Made by a program: the position numbers and the translations under genes | Shown: positions 26,001 through 37,315 of the stretch, piece after piece | Layout: each line of letters starts with the position of its first letter | How positions within the stretch are numbered: position 1 is the first letter of the stretch | DNA from: Holacanthus passer | Lineage: Eukaryota > Chordata > Actinopteri > Pomacanthidae | Length of the DNA stretch: 64,000 nucleotides | NCBI GenBank assembly: GCA_025331565.1 | Contig: JAFREQ010000095.1 | Span: 868,001 to 932,000, forward strand | Reading direction: 5' to 3' | The notes under the pieces: generated by a model | Databases searched by the model: none | Told to the model about the DNA's origin: nothing | What the model saw: the letters and a program-made list of their open reading frames with translations, nothing else

Positions 26001-26399
26001 ATGACAATTAGTGGAGCCACAAACCGCACATTCCAGATTAACCTGGTTCCAGTAGCCAACTCCCGAGCCAGAGATCTATCACGAATCCATAAATTTAAAG
26101 TAAGAATTCTCCTTTCAGTCTGTGGGATAATGAACTCCTCTCCTCCAGCCTGACATGTTTTATTTACAGTATATCTGGGCTAAGGCGGCTCCAGGCAACA
26201 AACAAGAGGCCTGCAGAAGACGGTGTGCCTTTCTCTCTCTCTCTCACTTCCCATCTTTCTCTCTATCTCTCTCGCTCCCTCTTTCTCCGCCATCTTTGAC
26301 ACAGATGTTCTAATAAACGCTCCTCATTAATCAGCCCTCTCCCTCAATACATCACTCTACCTCTCACAGGGGGCCCTGCGTGTATGTGTGAACGAAACA

Positions 26400-26434
<35 letters not shown>

Positions 26435-29090
26435 TTCTCTCTCTCGCTCTCCCCGCCGCTCTGTCACACACACACGCATACGCACTAAGTGAAATCAAGC
26501 AGATAACCAGAGCCTCTGCTGCCACTGCGGTGCCAGCGGGAGGGCTGTGCTAGGGCTTGTCAACAGGTAGCATGGCTGTGTGTGTGTGTGTGTGTGTGTG
26601 TGTGCCAGTGTGTGTGAGTGTGTGCATGAGCATGTGTGTGGACCCTTTAAGTGATAGCTATCTGCAGCACAGAGAGCTTATCAGCAAGACCAGGAAGTGG
26701 CACTGGGCTACTATCGGTCCCCAACATCTACTCCACTCCCCATCATGGGAGACAGGAAGAGAGAGAGAGAGAGGGAGCGAGAGTGTGTGTGTGTGTATGT
26801 GTGTGTGTGAGTGAATAGCAGTAGAGCAGGCAGGTAGTGTAGGCACCCAGCTGCCAGCGTTAGAGTGTGGTGCACACACTGGCAAATGCAAACACACACA
26901 AAGTACAACCCCTGCAGACAAACACACATGATGCAGTTACACAAAAGCACACGTGCAGATTAACACACACACACACACACACAATTAAACACGCACACAC
27001 AGATTCACACACACACGCGCACACATTCCAACTTAGCCTGATGTCTTGAATCAGCTGGGGAAAAAGCACATCCCATTTGCAACACTGTGCCTTGTCTCTC
27101 GCCAATCTAGCACAGCTCAATTATGGCACATACCCACCTCAACTGAGGTGACCCCCCCCCCTCCCTCCCTTTAATCTAACACACACAAGCATGTATACAC
27201 ACACACATGCACACACATACACTGGCAACCAGGTTGCGCCTATGGCAGCCGAGGTGGCAAAGATGGCATTTTGATGACTATTTGCTGCTACGCAACGCAG
27301 CAGCTGGTGCATCAGGGGCCGCCCAGCGAGAGTGAGCAGGGGGTGGGCAAGAAGAGGTGGTGGCAATGGGAAAGAGTGGGGTGTGGGTGGGAGGTGTGGG
27401 GGGGGGGGGGTCTCGTTTGTTGCCATAGTTTCTGTGAACATGGGCAAAGGGGGCCGCTAAGCTTGGTAGCAGAAAAAAAAATAAGCCTGATTAGCTGATT
27501 GAGGCAGAATCAGCAGAAGTTGCATTTTGAAGATTCTTCTCCGAGCTGTTAACTGTGAATCTTTAAACTCGCTTCGTGTGCGTGCAGGTCAGAATCAGCT
27601 TCTCTCGCGGAGCCACAATGAGCATGAGTGAATACATTTTCTCTCTCCGAGTTTCCTCATGTCATTTGTAGGCCAAACACACAAAGCATGACTCCCCGCT
27701 ACAAAAGAATGAAACTAAATGTTTGACAAGGCCCCGGACAAAAGCGGCATTTCACAAAATAACCCCCCGCCGCCCTCCCCTCCCGGCTCCGCTCCCCCTC
27801 CTCCTCCTCCCTCTTCAGGGCTCTGTTCAGAGGTGAGCTAATTCTCTTTCACTCGCTCGCTGTGATTCTCTCATCTGTTAACCTCTCCTTTCGGCCCGGG
27901 ATTACGCAGCAGAATATCAAGAAAACACTAATCCTAAAAAGGTGCCAATCTTCTCTTTCCTCTGCAACGCCCCTTTCCCCTCCCACTCATTTCACTTTTT
28001 TCGGTCAACTCAGAGACCTCGGAGGGTGGGCCGGCACTTCCTGGCTTCTCACCTTCTCATCCGTCTACATGCGGGCGGTGGCATCGCTAATCGCAGGGCA
28101 GGGACTCCGTGTACGGAGCCGACGAGGGGACGGCCCTCAGACGTGACAACCGGTCCACTACACCAATTGGGTTCAGGAGGAAAAAAAACACAGCTCCGTG
28201 GGTGTAGCAGGCCGCATTAAACCCCGCAGAGTAACAGATGTCAAACACCATCATGGCAGCCATGTTTGAACAAGGCAGATACAGATACATGTAGATCATC
28301 AGGGAGTAACTACACAGAAGAGCTGCCAGTTTCTCTTTAAATTACATTAAAACTGGATTCAAGTTTGCTGCTTAACATGGTGATAAAATAATTGTACGAA
28401 TAGCAAAACATAATAAGATAATTAGTTTAAAAACCAATTAAATTTGTTTTTCAAAAGTGATAATAACGGCGGCGGGACAAACTCAATGACAACCGAACGT
28501 TCAACATGCGTCAGAGCATCGGGTCAAAAATCAGCGAGACATGTTTCTATAACTGCTGATGGAGCTGGAGCTGATGAATACCTGTGACTACTGCAGGGTC
28601 ATGTGACCCATGAATGAATGCTGATTGTTCCCTTTAACACTGAAGACAGAAGCCAGATGTTAGTGTTTTTTTGTCCAGTGTTAGATGGGTAAAAATTTCA
28701 AACTATTAAAGCCATTTAGATCTAAATTTAGGACAAAATCAGCTGTTCAAATACACACAAGAAAGAAAGAAACTGATTCAGTTCAAGATATTTTCAGGAC
28801 TTTCTTTCATCCTCACTGGAAAGCTAAAACAATCTTCGGTTTAATTTCAGACTAGTGTGTATGTGAAAATGGCAAATGTGTGTCTGAGGAAGAAAGTGTG
28901 TGTGGCTGTGTGTTAGATCCTCCGAGCTTGCGTGTGCTCTCTTCTGAGCCGTCTTCACATATGGACCGTAAACAGGGTGATTACCAGACCGGGCTGGGCT
29001 CCGCCTGAACGCCACCCAGGGACTCTTTACATCATCAGCGCACTGCTCATGCCCGGCTAAACACACAAACACACACACACTGAGAGCAGC

Positions 29091-29123
<33 letters not shown>

Positions 29124-29702
29124 CGCACGCACACACACACACACGCAGCACAAATGAGGGTCTCCAGGTGACCATACGGTGGCCTAGGAGGAGAGCTGGC
29201 TTCACACTGAAGGCACCTACGCACAAGCTTGGATCGAAATACACACACACTCGAAACACAAATAACACTTCCACATACACGTCCTGTACGTTGATATACG
29301 TTTCACAAACATGCACGCAGAAGCACACACCCTGCAACACACACTCAGACAGACACACACACATTTATTGGCCCCTGTGAGAGATATACTGCCGTTTCAT
29401 TCCATTCACTCCAGAGCTGCCTCCATGATATACTGACTACACTGCCTGTTAATACAATATCTGCACCGATGCTTTCTGTTCAACCTCTGAGCCGACGAAA
29501 AAACACAGAATCTAACACCCAACATGCGAACGTACGCGTCTCCGGCCTGATGCTCTGAGATGCCGAGAATGAACTAAATGAGTAAAAGAGCAAAAACAAT
29601 TCAGATCGTTCTGGGTTTGGGCCAATGTTTATCTAACAATAACCATACGTTCAGCAACACCTCTGCTTTTTGGCTGCCGTTGTACACAAGTCTGGATGTG
29701 TG

Positions 29703-29744
<42 letters not shown>

Positions 29745-31110
29745 GGGCGGTAAAAGAACAATCATGCAAACAAATGACAATAGCCATTGATTTGGATTTT
29801 CTATGCCAATTCTCTTTCCCACTTGATCAAACTCAGGGCATTTGATAAGTAAAGGATAAAAGACAGAGGTGATGGAGATAGGGGTGTTTGTTTTGTTGTG
29901 CAGTATGGTAGCAAGGGGGGGTGGGGTCGGGCGTTAATCGTTTTCTGTTTTTTTGAATAAGCAGACTGGGCTTCAGCACCTGTGATAAGGGACATTCTTT
30001 AGCCAGAGAGCTCTGATTCATGTCTTTGAGTAACTCCTTGAGGGCGTTTCTTACTGTAGAGTGGCTCCATTGCTCGGGCGGCAGGTCCTCCAGCTTAGGA
30101 CAACTGTGGAGAGAGAGAGGAGACACAGGGGGCGTGGGGTGGAGGGGGACAGGGAGCATAAGATAGGGAGAGGACAGAGGGAGGAGGGGGTAGATAGGGA
30201 TGTAGAGGGAGAGGGGGGAGAGAGGGGTGAGCATGAGAAACAATTCAGATAGAGAAGAGGCTGAGATAGAGAGGAAAGCCAGCAGCCCTGATGGTATCTT
30301 GAACGAAATGATAAAACACACAAGCCACAAATTCAGCAACACAATATCAAAATTGTTTAATCTGATTGCAAGGGTTGGACATTTCCGTGATATATGGAAC
30401 AGAGGGGTAATAACGCCAATCTTCAAATCTGGAAATAAATTTGACCCGACAACAACCATCGAGGCAACTCAGGCAAGTGATCCTGCAGCATCGAGCCTGC
30501 AACACTTCACCATCCAACATCACTGATTTCAAACAGCCTGCTCCTAAAACTGATTCAAAATGGTAAATTACATAAATAAACCACAAATAAAAACAACAAG
30601 TGTAGATTATTTTCATTAGTGATTAATCTATTTTTTCTATGATGTCGATTTTGACCATTTTAAAATTGCTTGCAGCCATAAGCCCAAATATATCACACAT
30701 CTGAGGAGCTGAAACTAGTGACCGGCATTTTCCCTTTGATAAATGACGTCAATGATGAATAAATTATCATAACTGTTGATCCATTTCCCATCAATCGACT
30801 AATCAATGACTGTTTCAGCGCTACTCAAGTGTTCTGTTGAGAATTGCCAATTAGAAAATTACTTCGCCCAAACGCCGAGGTTTAAAACAGGGTTGCAATA
30901 TTAGTCCAAGCCTGTTTAAAATATTTATTGATGAATTGGCCAAATCTGTGGAACAATCAGATAGAGAGAGTGGTACAGACAGAGCGAGGAAGCCGGAGAG
31001 AAAGAAGAGCTGAACACACATGGGCTCCCGCTCTTTTTTCCTGCAGCAAGCGCCCCTCCAAGACAGACAGATTTCATTTGGCGCATCAAGCAGATGCATC
31101 TGGAGATTGC

Positions 31111-31153
<43 letters not shown>

Positions 31154-31959
31154 CGCTCCCTCTCCCTCTTTCATATTCTCTCTCTCTCTCTCTCTCTCCT
31201 GATTGTTCTGATTAGTTAATTACTTTATACAACACATCTGCTGGATTGATGCATGAATTATACATCAGCTGCATGTGGCGACTATTATTTCGTGTTACTT
31301 CTACCTTCCTGGCTCGTTGTGCACGGCGAAACAATTTAAGGTGTTACTGGCTAGATTTCTGCGGCAGTCGGGGCGGGAGGGGGGGGGGGGCGGGGGATGA
31401 CGGGATGGTGGGGTGGGGGAGAGAAAAGGGGAAAAACAAATACAAAACAATAACAATACTGACAACAATATGCAGCAAAATCAAAATAGATTTATATATC
31501 AAATAGATTGGCTTTGACGTCGGCTGGTGCTCGAGTCGCATGCCGCAGGGATTCGGCTCTACCTGAGGAACACTCTGATTTCGGAGGTTTTGAAAATGAG
31601 AAATATATTTACGTGGCGGTGGGTGGGTGGGAGCGTGGAGCAACTGAGCCGAGCACCGGCGAGAGTTCGCTCTGGATAAACACTTCACGTGTGCAAGACA
31701 TATGTTCGATGTGTTTCGCGTCGCACGTACCGCTGAATTACTTTTCGTAAACCTGCCTTGACACTTGACAAGTGAGAGATGAGAGATTGAGCGAGGGGTG
31801 ATGAGTGTACAAGAGCAGGCGACACTGTCTGTGCGTGTGTCCATAAATCTGCCAGTCGGTGTTGGAAGCGTTACGAGCAAGGAGATAACAGGAGAGTGGA
31901 AGAGAAAAGGATGCGTGCAACGGTCGAGGCTAACATCTGCTTGTAGGAAAAACACACAG

Positions 31960-32000
<41 letters not shown>

Positions 32001-32280
32001 AAACAATGGATTTTCCAGAACACCTTAAACTGCTCCAGCAGCGAGAAAGCCTCTGGGGAGAAGGAAGTGAACAAGAGGAGAGAAGGAGGGAGAGGCAGAG
32101 AGGGGTAGTGGAGAAAGACAGCTATCCAGGCATTCAGGGCTAGCAGGCCGGAAATAAACACAACCTTCTGTATTCTGGCTGGTGGACGTGTTCACATCAG
32201 TGAGTGTGTGTGTGTGAAGGTGGGTGGTGGTGGTGGTGGTGGTGGTGGAGGAGGAGGAGGGGGGGGACACAGAAGGAGAG

Positions 32281-32314
<34 letters not shown>

Positions 32315-32381
32315 GAGGCAGAGCGAGGTAGAGAAAGAGTAGGAACAGCAGCTGGCACAAGCCTCCACACCAGCACCACTC

Positions 32382-32424
<43 letters not shown>

Positions 32425-35400
32425 CACATATGAGCCTGTTTGCATCCATGTCTATAAATGCTCGTATGCTCTCGCTGTGTGTATAAATACAGCGAAGCCT
32501 CACACCTACAGAGTAGCATTTAGCATACAGTATGGTGAGTGATGGCACAAGACAGCTAGCAGCAATTCGTCTAAGAGGGTTTTGGCTTTTTAGTCTTCTT
32601 TATTATACGCGATGTAGATTCGAGAAGTCATATATTTCCCTTAAAATAGCCGGTGCAGCCAGCTTTATTTATGGAACTATTTCAGGTGAACAACCTTGTA
32701 TTCATCTGCTGCAGAGTCATTTTTAGCCGTGAGCAGTCTCCAGTTGCCCACCACATTCCTTTTTTTTTTTTTTTTTCATGAAAAGAGCTAAAGTAGTGCT
32801 GGCTTCAAAAACTGTTATTATCATATATCATTTCAACCAATCTCTATGCAAAAATCGGCACATCACTTACCAGTTAAATGTAGAGCAGCTACAGGAGATA
32901 AATCTACTCGATCACTCATCACAGTGTAAGCTGAGGATAAATTTGGTATCTGCGTTCACATCGCTTAACAGTTAAAGCAAAATAAACTTCTGTGGTTCTT
33001 GAGATGAGACGAGGACGTTGTCTGCAGTCAAATGGGTTTTTCCCATTTCCTAGGAAAGGTGAGTCTGTTGTGTGTGAGTAACAATGCTATTCTCAGAATC
33101 AAACATGCAGAGGGCATCGGCGGATTGGCACCTGCCTCCGGGCAAAACATACGTGCAGCGTGTGTGAGTGTTGGGAGCAGAGACAAGCAGGTAAAACTCT
33201 GCCTCCATATGTGTCTAACACTGGTGTGTGTTTGTGTGTTTTAGGTTACGACACTACACTCGTGTGGGTGGAAGGCAGGTAAAAAAAAAAAAAGCTGAAC
33301 GATCTACGAATCGGTGCATGTGTGTGTGTGTGTTGGTGTGTGTGTTTCTTACCTGTGCAGCTGGATCTTGAGCGTGACCACGTGGTAGACGTCCTGCAGC
33401 ATGTCAGCCACCGTAGCGTCCGGCGCGTCTGTCACGTATGACAGGGGGACGGGGTTCCACTTCCCCACCTGAATCATACCTGGATGATGCGACACGCACG
33501 TACGTATGCGCACACACATTAAACGACACACAAGAAGCACAACAATGGAGACAAGAGCAAACATAAAAAAGGGAGATTATATCAGTATAACGTTTAAAAC
33601 ATATGAACACTGTGAATAAAGCTGCATGCAGCCACTCCAGAGAGATTCTGCTGCCATAAACTCTTCATACACTTTATTTGCAGCTGAAATCACAATAATC
33701 AGACATGAAGTTCTCCTGAGACTGATTTTAAAAAAAGTGGCAGCCCACACAGCAGGACAGAAGCTTATGGGAGAGGTGGACCAGGATGTGTGTGTTTGTG
33801 TGTGTGTACGAGTAAGTGTGATGGACAGGCTATAATAAAAGAGCATGCTAAGAGGCACCTTGAAACAGCCACCCTCGGCCTGCGTGTGCTCAAGTGCAAT
33901 TAGCAGACCCTTTCCTCCACCTGCCCCTCCCACCCACTGACTCACTGAGTATATGTGTATATAAATACATACAGTAGGAGTGAGTGTGTGTGTGTTGCTT
34001 GTATGCACCGTATGTGAATGTGCACGTAAACATTTTTGAGCTTGTGCAGTTGTGTGAACGAGCCTACATCTGTGTGGGAATGTGTGTGTGACCCCTGAGA
34101 GACTTGAGCATCTCCTGTCTGGGATCAGTGTCAGGATGTGTTACTGTGGCTTCAGATCTGCTGGAGGTCGGCTATTACGGTCCCAGAGTGTGTGCAGCGT
34201 GTGTGTGTGTGTGTGAGGCAAAGCAGTGAGAGAAAGTCAGAAAAGGCTGTAGAGAAGTTAATGAGCATTAGAGAGACAAAGGGAAAAAAAGACAGAAGAG
34301 AGAGGAAAATGAAGACGTGAAGACGAGCGGTTACCTTTGGCCTGGGCCGCTGAGCTGTGGGAGTAGCCCAGCGACAGCAGGGCCATCTCGATGAGCTGGT
34401 TGAAGAGCATGTCTTTACGCACCAGGACGAACTCGGCGTGCTCCTCCTTGCTGTCAAAATCCATGGGATTCTCGTAGTGCTCGACCACACAGAACACGGG
34501 CAGCATGTTGCCTGAGGACACAGAGCAAAAACCGGAAGGGTTCACGTTTCCTCACAAGCAAACTTTGACCTTCAGTATTCTGCGCGGGACGAGATTAATA
34601 TTTAGCGCCGATGATTAAGTTACACTGAGGTTGACTGTCAAGGGATTATGAGTGAGTGAATAGATTGCTGCTGAGTGGAAGTTCTGGACAGACGTTAACT
34701 AAAGGATGAGTTTGGACCACAAAGGCATTTTTCATCTTTTATTGGGCACTTTCGATCTCACCTCTTTGTCTCAGTGCCAAACTCTCACATCAACGTGAGG
34801 AATCAAACACTCCCGCACAACAACCTGCACAATGTTAGAAACTGACTTTGATAGAACAAATTTTTTGTCATCTAATTTCTTACATCTTCTTCCTCCTGAG
34901 TTTGTCAAAGACAGTTTTTCCAACTCCCTTTTTGTTGGAGGATTCCTTCCTGTGCTTCATCTTCAAGGTTTTATATGACATAATATTACAGAGAAGTTGC
35001 ACTACGGGTTGTGAGTTCAATAAGCAAATACATATATTGAAAGAATTATCACCTTCAGCTCAGTGTGAGCAGCCACACAGCAACAAAAATCCTTCAGCTC
35101 ATATGTCTCCTCCTGGCACAATAAACTTTTTATTCACTATCAAGGATCTGGGCTCACATTAGCCTTTCCTTCTGCCTGCCAACCCAAAATCATCTTCCCA
35201 TGATGCAGCGCTGCAAATCCCGAGCCACCTCTGCACCCTGAGGTTTACCAGTCTGTGTCAACAGTGGCTCTGCTTTTAGGTGGAATGAGCAATCCTTGTC
35301 CAAAGACCGCCGAATGTTCGAGGGACGCTCTGTGCAAATATCAGCCAGTATGCCATTTAAAATAACATCCCTGAAATTTAAGGAAGTTTAAGGGCAGGGG

Positions 35401-37284
35401 GACAACTCGGCCTTTTGAAGTCTCAGTCTGAGTGAAAACAACAGTGGAAAATCGTAATTTTGTGAAAGTGTTGATGAAGGCGTCTGCAGCTTACTGCGAA
35501 CTGTTTATGAGGTGGCCTGATGCCCTACTTTCTAAGTGTGTCTCCGCCGTCCTGCCACCTGAACACATTCCTGTACATTTATTGTCCTTGCCCATTAAAA
35601 CGATTTCGCATTCTAATATTTTCCAATCCCAGGCATTCCAGAAGATGCACACAGCTCTGGCAAAACAATCAATAAGCCGACAGATGCCAGGGAATGTGCT
35701 GAAAGAGCTGCTTTTCTCCTCCCCTGATTTTAATAGATAAAGATCTAACAATAAAGACTGCTGTGTAGGTTCATTTGGGGGATCAATACTGGCTTTGTTT
35801 CCAGGGAGCCCAGAGAGGGCTGCGGTAAATATTGTTTCGGGCTCGGACACAATGCCCACTGTGGGCCCTCTGCGAAGCCTCCGCCGTGGACCGCCCGCCT
35901 CCCTCGGCCGCTTCGCCCTTCACCCAGGAAGAAAACCAGTGAGAGGGGAAGGGGGTGAGGAGGGGGAGAGCAACGAGGAGGCTTGGAGCAACAAACTTCG
36001 TAGGAGGCCAAGATGATGAAGGTGAAAAATTAGGCTCTCTCTGCTGGAGTGCGACACGTAGATTAAAGGAGCAAATAAGAGAAACGGCCCATGCGAGGAC
36101 ACTCACACAGCCACATTCCAAGAGTTCCTGAGTCCCTCTTGCCCAAAGAAAACCGAAGCAGCCAAACAAACAAACAGACGAGCCCGAGCTGCCAAGTGCT
36201 ATTACAACTCAAAACCTGCAGGTTTTGAAACTCATTTCCAACCCACTAAAAAACACACACACACAAAAAAAACATAATCATAAAAAGGTTCATGTTTTGG
36301 ATAGCTCTGCCTGCCGCGTTTTTCACGAGATGACACCAGTTATATTAAAAAGATATGTCATAATCTCAAAGTAAAGGCTCCCTTTAAACAGGAATAGCTC
36401 TTAAAGGACCGAAACTTTCCCTTAATAAGCAAATGTCGGAGCGGGAGGGCCGTGGTTGGAGAGAGGAGCGGTGACACAGCGCTATGCAGCACGACACAGG
36501 AATAATTCTCACAGTGCTCTTCTATTAGCTATTGTCTGGGCAAATAAGTGGGAGTGTGTGCACTGCATGTGTGTGTGTATGTGTGTGTGTGTGTTGAGAT
36601 GACTAAAGATGCATTGTAAAAAGGTTTAAGAGTTTTGGAGAGCATGCAGGGGGTGGAGGTGGTGGGTGGAAGGTGTGTGTGTGTGTGTGTGTGTGTGTGG
36701 GAGGGGGGCTATTTAAACTGCACTTAAATAGCTTTCCTCTATTTACACGGTTTATTCTTCTCTAACTCGTGCACAAAGTTAGTTCAACTATATTTGTTTC
36801 AATCGAGAGCCGAGACTAATGAATAATTTTGTCACTTATTAGTAAAATGAATTAATTGCTTAGTATTAAAGAAATTAGGGCTGAAACAAATTATTTTCAT
36901 CATCAATTATCAATTAATAGTTTGCAAAATGTGAGAAAAATGTTCATGACATTTTCCCAAAGCCTAAAGCAACATATTCAAAATATTCAACTAACACTAA
37001 AAATATTCAGTTTTCTGTCACATGAGACGAAGAAAAGCAGCAAATCCTCACATCTGACAAGCAAATGTTTGGTGTGTTTGCTTGAAAAATTACTTGTAGG
37101 TTGATTCATTTTATAATCAATTCATCCACTGATCATTTCAGCTCTGTCAGAAACAGTGAGAGGTGCAGTTCACAAATTTCCCAGAATCCAAATCTCCAAC
37201 TTGCATAAACCGTCCAAACATTTACAATCATATGAAATATCATGAGAAAATCTTCAAATTTGAGCAAATTCTTGTGTCAACACA

Positions 37285-37315
<31 letters not shown>

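Larger units (their letters stand above)
24139..29979 (-). other. satb1: satb1 intron after coding exon 4
   Basis: Phase 0, about 5.8 kb, the longest complete intron here. It contains CA/GT tracts at 26402, 26577, 29092 and 29707 and C/G-rich low-complexity DNA near 27150 and 27400. No other exon or RNA gene is recognised. Confidence 0.9.
30104..33352 (-). other. satb1: satb1 intron after coding exon 3
   Basis: Phase 2, about 3.2 kb. It is crowded with simple repeats (GT, GGT, GA and TC tracts) and carries a non-LTR retrotransposon fragment in two pieces and a MITE-like element between them. The 30 bases before the acceptor are rich in CT. Confidence 0.9.

Noticed and set aside
31344..32006. 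220-codon minus-strand open frame
   Set aside because: Runs through TC/AC and poly-C/G tracts with no conserved protein features; lies in satb1 intron 3 on the same strand but with no splice support.
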